Source of the DNA: Lewinellaceae bacterium
GTDB lineage: Bacteria; Bacteroidota; Bacteroidia; Chitinophagales; Saprospiraceae
Assembly: GCA_020636275.1 (NCBI GenBank)
Contig: JACJYD010000009.1
Coordinates: 1 to 13,120 of the forward strand
Direction of reading: 5' to 3'
DNA length: 13,120 nt
Below the pieces are notes generated by a model, which did no database searches, was not told the DNA's origin, and was given only the letters and a program-made list of their open reading frames with translations. Positions 6,782 to 13,120 of this stretch are shown here, piece after piece. The translations under genes and the position numbers were made by a program. The number at the start of each line of letters is the position of its first letter. The first letter of the stretch is position 1.

Positions 6782-7831
6782 TCAGATCCATTTCTTCTTT
6801 CGGAAGAAATAGAGCGATGCCAGGAAGATCGCGATCATAATTCCCCAGAGGTAGAAGTAGCCGTATTTTATATTGTACTCCGGGATGTTCTTAAAGTTCA
6901 TGCCATAGATGCCGGCCAGGAAAGATAAGGGGATGAAGATGGTGGAAATGATGGTCAGCACCTTCATGATAATATTCATCCGGTAGCTGATCTCGGATAA
7001 ATACAGGTCGTACAGGCCATTGAGGAGGTCGCGATAGGTGTCGATCGTATCCATGACCTGCACGGTATGGTCGTACAGGTCGCGCAGGAAGACCAGGGTG
7101 TCTTCTTTTACCATTGAGTGGTCCAGACGACTGAAGCGGCTAACGGCTTCCCGGAGTGGCACGACCGCCTTGCGGAGGGTAAGCAACTTTCGTTTCAGCT
7201 GGTGTATCCGGTTTTTGGTAGTATTGTCCGGATCGGAGAGGATGATGCTTTCCAGATCGTCGATCTCTTCCTCCACCTGATCCAGGACGGGGTAATACTG
7301 GTCGACCACCGAGTCCAGCAAGGCGTAGGCGAGGTAGTCGGGTGTACGGCGCCGGATCCTGGCCTGGGGCGCAAGCAGGCGAGTGCGCACGGAGGCAAAA
7401 TTGTCGTCTTCTTTTTCCTGGAAGGAGAGCAAAAAGTCTTTGCCGAAAAAAATGGCGATCTGCTCCACGTCCAGATCTTCCTTGGGGTCTTTGAGCTCGA
7501 GGGCCTGGGCGGTGATGAATATCCCGTTATCGTATTCATCGATCTTCGGCCGCTGCTGGGTGTTGAGGATGTCCTCCAGGGCCAGGGGGTGGATGTCGTA
7601 CTGATCGCCGAACTGACGGATGAGGTCGATATTGTGCAGACCTCTGATGTCGTACCAAATGGAATAGGAACCTTCTTTCAGAGGCACCAGTTTATCTTTC
7701 GCCTCGAATTCGAGCACATCATTCTCATTGAACTGGAGGAGGATGACGTTGGGTTCGGAGACGTGTTTTTTGCCCGTAAATACCAGCGAACCCGGGGCAA
7801 GGCCGGTTTTTTTCCGTTCGTGTTTTGGCAT
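6782..7831 (-). CDS. corA: CorA magnesium/cobalt transporter
   Basis: This is the inner-membrane pentameric CorA channel for Mg2+ (also Co2+ and Ni2+) uptake. It has 349 residues, the usual length. A long soluble N-terminal alpha/beta and helical funnel domain (about 1-285) is followed by two C-terminal membrane helices, roughly 288-308 and 324-343. The signature G310-M311-N312 lies directly after the first helix, with the short acidic periplasmic loop (NIPE) that follows it in the family. The basic C-terminus FRKKKWI is also typical. It is the last gene of a leftward operon, beginning 11 bp after the stop of the ATP-grasp-like gene. The family is certain; in vivo ion preference cannot be read from the sequence. 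Confidence 0.96.
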   Translation of the reverse strand: MPKHERKKTGLAPGSLVFTGKKHVSEPNVILLQFNENDVLEFEAKDKLVPLKEGSYSIWYDIRGLHNIDLIRQFGDQYDIHPLALEDILNTQQRPKIDEYDNGIFITAQALELKDPKEDLDVEQIAIFFGKDFLLSFQEKEDDNFASVRTRLLAPQARIRRRTPDYLAYALLDSVVDQYYPVLDQVEEEIDDLESIILSDPDNTTKNRIHQLKRKLLTLRKAVVPLREAVSRFSRLDHSMVKEDTLVFLRDLYDHTVQVMDTIDTYRDLLNGLYDLYLSEISYRMNIIMKVLTIISTIFIPLSFLAGIYGMNFKNIPEYNIKYGYFYLWGIMIAIFLASLYFFRKKKWI

Positions 7832-7842
7832 AAGCTGAGTGA

Positions 7843-9288
7843 TTAATACAGAATTTCATCCAAAAGGGTCTGGTCGTCGTTCAGGGAGCGGAACAGCCGT
7901 TTTCGGAACTGTTGTTTGCTGTTGAACAGGCTTTCCGCCATTTTATCGATCGCTACCATGGAAAGGACGGTTTGGATATAGGCATCGATGAGGTCGTCGA
8001 GGCCCAGGCCCAGTTTGTTGAAATCGCGTCTTTCCATGATGATAAGCCGTTTGGTGTCGGAATCCCAGGTGTTTTCACCCAGCTTTATGGAGAGGTTGGT
8101 GCCGAGGATATCCCAGGAGGGAACGCCGGGTTCCAGTTGATCGACGAGGGGACGGCTGGCCCGGCGGGCGTAGATGCAGAGGGGACGGATGCCGGTAGGG
8201 GTGGAGCTGACCATCATCCGCAGGTCGGCCACGAAAGTATTGCCCTTGTCGTTGGGCATGGTGCCGATATGGTAGAGCTTGCCCCGGCTCCCGGTCGAAC
8301 TCCAATGGTAGTTGCCGATGAGGCTCTGCACGATGAATTGCTCATAGTCGAAGGTTTGGGCCATAAATGCTTCGAGTTCCCCTTCATTGACGATGGTGAA
8401 CACGCCCTGTCCGGCATTGCTGTACGGAATTTTGATCACGGCCTGTCCGCCCAGTTTTTTTACCCATAGGGGGATCTCCTCTTTGCTGACATCCCAAATG
8501 GTTTCCGGTGTAATGATCTCCAGTCCGGAGGCCTCGATCTCGGCGTTGAAAAAATCGTAGGCTTTTGCGGCGATCATCTTGTTCCGTCCGCCGGCCAGGC
8601 AAGTGATGACGGGGTTGATGATCAGGGTTTTGGTGAAGATCGGCAACCGGTCCCAAGGGCGTTGGGTCAGGTACCGGAAAGCGGCACGGATAGGTTGCCA
8701 AATGCCCTTTTCGTCGCGAATCTCCAGGATGCCGTCCTGGAAACGCACATTTGGATCGGGGTTATTTGCGTAGAAGGGGGCCAGGTAAACGGGCTCGTCG
8801 AAGAGGTCGGCCATCGCATGGGCATAGCCGGAAGCTTCCATATGGTTTTTGTCGTAGATCACGGCCAGGTGGCCGGGGATCATCCGCTTTTTTTTGGAAA
8901 GGAGAAAAGGCTTGACCGTTCGTTCCATGAGCAAGCGGTAGCCGCCCTGTTCCTGGGCTTCATCGGTGAGGGGCATCGATTTTTGACCGGAAGGGCAGGA
9001 GTTGTTTTCGATGACCACCATTTGCCGGTTGCCTTCTTCATTGGTCACATGCATCAGGTCGGCCCCCGACCACAAGTAGAATTTTGGCTTGTAGGAGAGG
9101 ATCTCGTGCAGGGCTCCGGGTTTAACCTTCGGATGGAGATGGCAATACCGGTTGATGATCCGGTCTTCTTTCAAGTGCAGGAAAAAGTGGACGAGCGGAT
9201 GGATCGTAGCGTTGAGGACCTTTGGGTACCAATGGTTCAGCGGATCAAAATGCCCCGGCGTGACGAGTATTGCAGCGGGATCATACAT
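7843..9288 (-). CDS. ATP-grasp-like ligase of unknown substrate, apparently circularly permuted
   Basis: I do not recognise a named family for this 481-residue soluble protein, but several segments look like an ATP-grasp ligase (carboxylate plus amine or thiol, using ATP). Residues 91-106 contain VIENNSCPSGQ, like the EDN-x3-PSG motif near the N-terminus of circularly permuted ATP-grasp proteins. PIRAAFRYLTQRPWDRLP and CLAGGRNKM follow at about 222-265. K286-IPYSNAGQG-V296 resembles the ATP-binding lysine and glycine loop. ADLRMMVS near 354 and GTNLSIKLG near 400 resemble the metal-binding DLR and NLS elements. The start at 9288 is the first ATG. It lies between a thiamine-binding protein gene (62-bp gap) and corA (11-bp gap) in one operon. 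The fold is inferred; a glutathionylspermidine-synthase-like role is one alternative. Confidence 0.68.
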   Translation of the reverse strand: MYDPAAILVTPGHFDPLNHWYPKVLNATIHPLVHFFLHLKEDRIINRYCHLHPKVKPGALHEILSYKPKFYLWSGADLMHVTNEEGNRQMVVIENNSCPSGQKSMPLTDEAQEQGGYRLLMERTVKPFLLSKKKRMIPGHLAVIYDKNHMEASGYAHAMADLFDEPVYLAPFYANNPDPNVRFQDGILEIRDEKGIWQPIRAAFRYLTQRPWDRLPIFTKTLIINPVITCLAGGRNKMIAAKAYDFFNAEIEASGLEIITPETIWDVSKEEIPLWVKKLGGQAVIKIPYSNAGQGVFTIVNEGELEAFMAQTFDYEQFIVQSLIGNYHWSSTGSRGKLYHIGTMPNDKGNTFVADLRMMVSSTPTGIRPLCIYARRASRPLVDQLEPGVPSWDILGTNLSIKLGENTWDSDTKRLIIMERRDFNKLGLGLDDLIDAYIQTVLSMVAIDKMAESLFNSKQQFRKRLFRSLNDDQTLLDEILY

Positions 9289-9350
9289 GGTGAAAGAGGT
9301 CTTTTTGGGAGTTGCAATTCGGATCTTTCAAAGGATTAAGGCGTTGGATC

Positions 9351-9596
9351 TTAGCGGACATCGATATTGATCCATTTCATGACCAGCACGGAAGGGATGC
9401 CGCCTTCAAAGCTGGTTTTTATTTCGCGGGTCAGGGCCTGGGTCAGGGTATCGAATTCGCCGAAGACCTGGGTGCTCATCGAGTTGGTGCGCACAACGAG
9501 GTCGGGATGGCTGCGCAGGCGTTCGATGAATTCCAGAATGGGTGTTTCATAGGCTTCCTGGAGGGGGTACATACTGATCTCGACTGAAATTTTCAT
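9351..9596 (-). CDS. YkoF/MTH1187-family thiamine-binding protein
   Basis: This 81-residue protein has the ferredoxin-like fold signature of the thiamine-binding (MTH1187/YkoF, DUF77) family. An opening strand MKISVEISMYPL is followed by a helix, then TNSMSTQVFGEFD (37-49), the conserved Ser-Thr and Gly-Glu region, and a final strand SVLVMKWINIDV. Family members bind thiamine or its pyrimidine moiety (HMP), usually in the cytoplasm as oligomers; their physiological role is poorly known. It is slightly shorter than the usual roughly 95-100 residues because the C-terminus is trimmed. It is the first gene of the leftward operon with the ATP-grasp-like enzyme and CorA. There is no Shine-Dalgarno sequence. 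Confidence 0.82.
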   Translation of the reverse strand: MKISVEISMYPLQEAYETPILEFIERLRSHPDLVVRTNSMSTQVFGEFDTLTQALTREIKTSFEGGIPSVLVMKWINIDVR

Positions 9597-9687
9597 AGCG
9601 GGGATGCAATTTTTATGCGATGTTACAAAAATTCAAACGGAAAGCAAGCGAATGGGTTTGTCTTTCCCGAATACGGCTTCAATTCCC

Positions 9688-9695
9688 TACCTTTG
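9688..9695 (+). promoter_or_regulatory. Bacteroidota -7 promoter box (TACCTTTG) for ftsK
   Basis: TACCTTTG followed by C fits the TAnnTTTG consensus exactly, in the 193-bp gap between the thiamine-binding gene and ftsK. It implies a leader of roughly 85-90 nt before the ATG at 9790. A TTTG at 9657-9660 is 27 bp upstream, longer than the usual 17-23 bp, so the -33 element is poor. Nothing else recognisable is seen in this gap. Confidence 0.55.
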
Positions 9696-9789
9696 CAGGA
9701 TAGGTCGAAGAGAGAAGGACCTCCGGTCGCTCTTTCATCCGCCCAAACGTACAAATAGCCAAAAAACCGTATAAACTGAATACCGCTAC

Positions 9790-12267
9790 ATGAGCGCGAA
9801 GAAGAAGCAGAAGAAGGGACAATTATCGCTTAAACTGGGAATAAACGACGAACGCGTACCCAAGTTATTCGGATTGATGTGCCTATTCCTGGCATTTTAC
9901 CTGTTTGTCGCCTTCGTTTCCTATCTCTTCACCTGGCAAGCCGACCAGGACAAGGTGCTGCGCTTTGCCTGGTGGCAGTTGTTCCGGGCCGACCTTCGGA
10001 TGGAAAACTGGCTGGGCCGGCTGGGCGCCATCATTTCCAATATGTTCTTCTATTGGGGCTTTGGCCTGCCTTCCTTTATCCTCGTATTCCTGCTTGGATT
10101 ATTCGGCTGGAACAAGGTCAAGCGCGTTCCCTTTGCGAAAATGTGGCCGCTGATGCGCCAGCTGCTCATCCTGATGGTAGCCCTGTCTATCTTTTTTGAG
10201 TTTGTATTTTACTCTGCCTCCTTTCCCTGGGGAGGAGCCTTTGGAGAAAGCGCGAGCAAATGGCTGACGGGATTTGTCGGAAATATCGGCATGATCGCCC
10301 TCATCATTTTCATATTCGTCATCCTGATCGTTTGGTTTACCAATCCCAATTTTAACGAGCTGACTTTCCGGAAGGTAGTGGATGATGTCCGCTATTGGGG
10401 GGAGAACCTGCTCAACCGGAGAGGCGGTCGCCGGGTCGCTACTACCGATCTGATCACTGAAGCGGAGGAGGAAAGCGAGTGGGGAGAAGAAGACGCGGAG
10501 GAAGAGGAAAACAAACCCTTGCGTCCCTCCGGCGCCCACAAGGAAAGACGAGGTAGTGATGGTGAGCCCCTCCTGTTCGATCTCGATGAGGAAGAAGGAG
10601 CAACGGGGAATGGAAAGACCAAGACGCCGGATACGGAACTGGAGATCGAAACTCCGGTAACGACACCCGGCGCCAGCCAGGATCCGGTGGAAAAAAAGCT
10701 CGGTCCTCCGGCGATGTTGGACGATGTGATGGAAACGCCGTTCGATGCGGAGCCCTACGACCCGACCCTCGAATTGTCTTCTTATGAATTTCCAATCCTG
10801 TCGCTGCTCAACGATTACGCGGATCAAAAGATCGAGATCGACCGGGCGGAATTGGAGGCCAACAAAGATCAGATCATTGCGACCCTGCTCAATTACAAGA
10901 TCGAGATCGTAAAGATCCGGGCTACGATCGGCCCGACCGTTACGCTCTACGAGATCGTGCCGGCGCCGGGTGTCCGCATTTCCCGGATCAAGAACCTGGA
11001 AGACGACATCGCGTTGAGCCTGTCGGCCCTGGGTATCCGGATCATCGCGCCCATACCGGGCCGTGGTACCATCGGTATCGAGGTGCCGAATAAAAAGAAA
11101 CAGATCGTCTCCCTCAAGGAAGTCCTGATGTCCGACAAGTTCAAGCGGGCAAAGATGGATCTGCCGGTGGGGCTCGGAAAGACCATTTCCAACGAGGTGT
11201 TTGTCGGCGATCTGACGAAGATGCCGCACTTGCTGGTCGCCGGGGCCACGGGTCAAGGTAAGTCGGTGGGGATCAACGCGATCCTGATCTCCTTTTTGTA
11301 CAAGATGCACCCGGCTACGGTGAAATTCGTACTCATCGATCCCAAGAAAGTAGAGCTTTTCCCGTATTCCCGCCTGGAAAATCATTTTCTGGCCTTTCTG
11401 CCGGGACAGGAGGAGCCCATCACTACGGAGACAACCAAGGTGATCAACGTGCTCAACTCGCTCTGCATCGAGATGGACAACCGCTACGATATGCTCAAGC
11501 GGGCACATGCACGCAATATCCGGGAGTACAACGACAAGTTCGTACAACGGCGCCTGAACCCGGAGAAAGGGCACAAGTTCCTTCCTTTTATTATCCTGGT
11601 CATCGACGAATTTGCCGATCTGATCATGACGGCGGGTAAAGAGATCGAATTGCCGATCGGACGCCTGGCCCAGCTGGCCCGTGCCGTCGGTATCCATCTC
11701 GTTATCGCCACCCAACGGCCTTCGGTGAATATTATTACCGGGGTGATCAAGGCCAATTTCCCGGCCCGGATCGCCTATAAAGTGACCTCAAAGGTAGACT
11801 CCCGAACCATCCTCGATGCCGGTGGCGCCGACCAGCTGATCGGCCGGGGAGATATGTTGTTGTCGGTAGGAGGGGATATGATCCGCCTGCAGAGCGCCTT
11901 CGTCGATACTCCCGAGGTGGAGAAGGTCATCGATTTTATCGCCAACCAGCGTGGATTTGGAGAACCCTATTACCTGCCGGAATATTATGGAGATGAAGAA
12001 ACACACGGGACTGCCCCTGTGAAATATTCCGATCTGGATGAAATGTTCGAAGATGCAGCGCGGCTGATCGTCCAGAACCAACATGGGTCGACCTCTATGA
12101 TCCAGCGGCGGCTGAAGCTGGGTTACAACCGGGCCGGCCGGATCATGGACCAATTGGAGGCCATGGGTATCGTCGGACCGAGCGAAGGAAGCAAGGCCCG
12201 GGAGGTCCTTTTTTACGACGAAGTAGAATTGGAACGATATTTGGAGGATTTAAAAACAAGGAAATAG
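9790..12267 (+). CDS. ftsK: DNA translocase FtsK
   Basis: This septal DNA pump clears and resolves chromosome termini during cell division. The 825 residues follow the standard plan. Four N-terminal membrane helices lie at about 26-48, 80-106, 121-141 and 162-183. A strongly acidic low-complexity linker covers about 218-320. The alpha/beta RecA-like motor follows, with Walker A G485-ATGQGKS-492 and Walker B ending in D606-E607. A C-terminal winged-helix gamma domain at about 755-825 (MIQRRLKLGYNRAGRIMDQL) normally reads the KOPS/SRS polarity sequences and contacts XerD. The linker is short, as in Bacillus SpoIIIE rather than E. coli FtsK. The ATG start has no Shine-Dalgarno sequence, and the Lys-rich N-terminus (KKKQKKG) fits a cytoplasmic tail. 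Transcription ends at the terminator at 12294-12323. Confidence 0.97.
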   Translation: MSAKKKQKKGQLSLKLGINDERVPKLFGLMCLFLAFYLFVAFVSYLFTWQADQDKVLRFAWWQLFRADLRMENWLGRLGAIISNMFFYWGFGLPSFILVFLLGLFGWNKVKRVPFAKMWPLMRQLLILMVALSIFFEFVFYSASFPWGGAFGESASKWLTGFVGNIGMIALIIFIFVILIVWFTNPNFNELTFRKVVDDVRYWGENLLNRRGGRRVATTDLITEAEEESEWGEEDAEEEENKPLRPSGAHKERRGSDGEPLLFDLDEEEGATGNGKTKTPDTELEIETPVTTPGASQDPVEKKLGPPAMLDDVMETPFDAEPYDPTLELSSYEFPILSLLNDYADQKIEIDRAELEANKDQIIATLLNYKIEIVKIRATIGPTVTLYEIVPAPGVRISRIKNLEDDIALSLSALGIRIIAPIPGRGTIGIEVPNKKKQIVSLKEVLMSDKFKRAKMDLPVGLGKTISNEVFVGDLTKMPHLLVAGATGQGKSVGINAILISFLYKMHPATVKFVLIDPKKVELFPYSRLENHFLAFLPGQEEPITTETTKVINVLNSLCIEMDNRYDMLKRAHARNIREYNDKFVQRRLNPEKGHKFLPFIILVIDEFADLIMTAGKEIELPIGRLAQLARAVGIHLVIATQRPSVNIITGVIKANFPARIAYKVTSKVDSRTILDAGGADQLIGRGDMLLSVGGDMIRLQSAFVDTPEVEKVIDFIANQRGFGEPYYLPEYYGDEETHGTAPVKYSDLDEMFEDAARLIVQNQHGSTSMIQRRLKLGYNRAGRIMDQLEAMGIVGPSEGSKAREVLFYDEVELERYLEDLKTRK

Positions 12268-12286
12268 GAAGTATAGTCTATACTTC
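12268..12286. repeat. Perfect 8-bp inverted repeat directly after the ftsK stop codon
   Basis: GAAGTATA (12268-12275) and TATACTTC (12279-12286) flank a 3-nt loop, GTC. The hairpin starts at the base after the TAG stop. It has no T-run and is AT-rich, so it is more likely an RNA 3'-end stabiliser or an incidental palindrome than a terminator. The true terminator hairpin begins 8 bp downstream. Confidence 0.4.
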
Positions 12287-12293
12287 TCGTATG

Positions 12294-12323
12294 CCGGCCA
12301 ATTTATCGTTGGCCGGTTTTTTT
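12294..12323 (+). terminator. Strong intrinsic terminator of ftsK
   Basis: CCGGCCAA (12294-12301) and TTGGCCGG (12309-12316) form a perfect 8-bp GC-rich stem around a 7-nt loop, followed at once by seven T residues (12317-12323). It lies 26 bp after the ftsK stop and 23 bp before the next gene, so that gene must use its own promoter or read-through. Confidence 0.93.
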
Positions 12324-12346
12324 ATATTAGAGGGTAAATTTATTCA

Positions 12347-13084
12347 ATGAAGATCGTTCAACTGACCGACTTGCACATCGGACTCGAAGGGGAAGATACC
12401 AACGGGGTAGACGTGCGGGGTAATTTTCTCAACGTGCTTCGGCATTTGCGGGCAAACCCACCTGACCACCTGGTCCTTTCCGGCGACCTTTGTTTTCGAG
12501 TCGGCACCCCCGAAGTCTATGCCTGGATCCGGGAGCAACTTGCAGATTTACCCGTCCCGATCTGGTACATGTCGGGCAATCACGACGATCCCGAAATGCT
12601 GGCCCGCGCTTTTGAGCTGGATGGCGGATTTATGCAAGACGGTGAGTTATATTACCATGCCATACTCGGTGGCCGTGAATTTATTTTCCTCGATACGACC
12701 CGGTATGAAATGTCGGAGACCCAGTTTCAATGGCTTCGTGATCAAATGGAAGGCCGGAGCGATACACTCCTCGTGTTCATGCACCATCCGCCGGGCCTGA
12801 TCGGCGTCCCCTTTATGGATAACAAATATCCCCTTCGAAATTGGGCGGAAGTGCAGGCCCTTTTCCTGGACTATCCCGGCGAAGTGTATGTCTTCTCCGG
12901 GCACTATCACGTCGATAAGAGCGTTCATCTGAAAAACCTCCATATCTTTGTAACGCCATCCACTTTTTTTCAGATCGGCCAGCAAGCGGCCGAGTTTCGG
13001 GTGGATCACTACCGGGTCGGATGGCGGGAATTAGTATGGAGTGGGGATGCCTTCCAGACAACCGTGAGGTATCTCGAACCTTGA
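12347..13084 (+). CDS. Calcineurin-like metallophosphoesterase (CpdA-like)
   Basis: This 245-residue, probably cytoplasmic, dinuclear-metal phosphoesterase has all the family motifs in order: D8-x-H10 (TDLHIG), G46-D47 (LSGDL), G77-N78-H79-D80 (SGNHDD), H146-H147 in MHHPPG and G185-H186-x-H188 (GHYH). The segment after the HH motif (LIGVPFMDNKYPLRN) follows the class III cyclic nucleotide phosphodiesterase group typified by CpdA, which hydrolyses 3',5'-cAMP, though many relatives act on other phosphodiesters. No signal peptide is present. The ATG at 12347 starts exactly at the conserved first beta strand. It is separated from ftsK by a strong terminator, so it is a separate unit or read-through gene. 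After its stop, bases 13085-13120 show an AT-rich tract with a T-run and no gene. Confidence 0.9.
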   Translation: MKIVQLTDLHIGLEGEDTNGVDVRGNFLNVLRHLRANPPDHLVLSGDLCFRVGTPEVYAWIREQLADLPVPIWYMSGNHDDPEMLARAFELDGGFMQDGELYYHAILGGREFIFLDTTRYEMSETQFQWLRDQMEGRSDTLLVFMHHPPGLIGVPFMDNKYPLRNWAEVQALFLDYPGEVYVFSGHYHVDKSVHLKNLHIFVTPSTFFQIGQQAAEFRVDHYRVGWRELVWSGDAFQTTVRYLEP

Positions 13085-13120
13085 TTTTTTTTATCTGAGT
13101 TCTCTGACATAATTAATTTA

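Noticed and set aside
6790..6810. Perfect 8-bp inverted repeat ATTTCTTC/GAAGAAAT at the corA 3' end, near the convergent junction
   Set aside because: It falls in the codons for the conserved FFRKKK tail, where Phe and Lys codons naturally complement each other, and no T-run follows on either strand.
7118..9339. Plus-strand open frames (242, 185 and 225 codons) across corA and the ATP-grasp-like gene
   Set aside because: All lie antisense to genes with better family evidence and operon spacing, and none shows a known motif.
9607..9637. Possible minus-strand promoter (TTTG, 18 bp, TAAAAATTG) before the thiamine-binding gene
   Set aside because: The -7 box departs from TAnnTTTG, and the implied leader would be only a few bases, so the match is too weak to list.
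10099..11715. Long antisense open frame (538 codons) opposite ftsK
   Set aside because: It lies wholly within ftsK, which has all family motifs. The antisense translation has no recognisable domain and is a by-product of GC-rich codon use.

Overview
The window looks like chromosomal DNA from a member of the Bacteroidota, most plausibly a Saprospiria-type marine or activated-sludge bacterium. This is an inference. The supports are a moderately GC-rich sequence (roughly mid-50s percent by eye), almost no Shine-Dalgarno sequences ahead of genes, TAnnTTTG-type promoter boxes (clearest at 9688-9695), a lipoprotein signal of the Bacteroidota style, and protein sequences of a matching kind. Eleven protein-coding genes fill the window densely. 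I see no rRNA, tRNA, CRISPR array, insertion sequence, phage gene or long repeat.

Layout. (1) 38-1045 (-) is a cation diffusion facilitator with a cysteine-rich tail. It diverges from 1099-2862 (+), a YtcJ-like amidohydrolase made as a lipoprotein. (2) 3604-4290 (-), an iodotyrosine-deiodinase-like flavoprotein, and 2891-3598 (-), an NRDE/TANGO2-family protein, form a tight two-gene operon. (3) Across a 193-bp divergent regulatory region (4291-4483) lie 4484-5341 (+), a short-chain dehydrogenase, and 5353-6774 (+), a PLP-dependent group II decarboxylase, 11 bp apart. (4) A leftward operon reads 9351-9596 (YkoF/MTH1187-type thiamine-binding protein), 7843-9288 (an ATP-grasp-like ligase of unknown substrate, apparently circularly permuted) and 6782-7831 (CorA Mg2+/Co2+ channel). 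(5) 9790-12267 (+) is the DNA translocase FtsK, ending in a strong intrinsic terminator, followed by 12347-13084 (+), a CpdA-like metallophosphoesterase.

How the genes may work together. Most transcription units look like ordinary housekeeping or small-molecule metabolism. Two groups deserve attention. The first is the divergent block around 4291-4483: a flavin dehalogenase-type enzyme that keeps the full halotyrosine-binding triad faces an SDR and an amino-acid-decarboxylase-type enzyme, with palindromic and terminator-like structures in the shared control region. A halogenated-tyrosine or aromatic amino-acid pathway is possible but unproven. The second is the leftward operon pairing an uncharacterised ATP-grasp enzyme with CorA and a thiamine-binding protein. 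No defence, secretion or mobile system is visible, and I do not claim a wholly new system.
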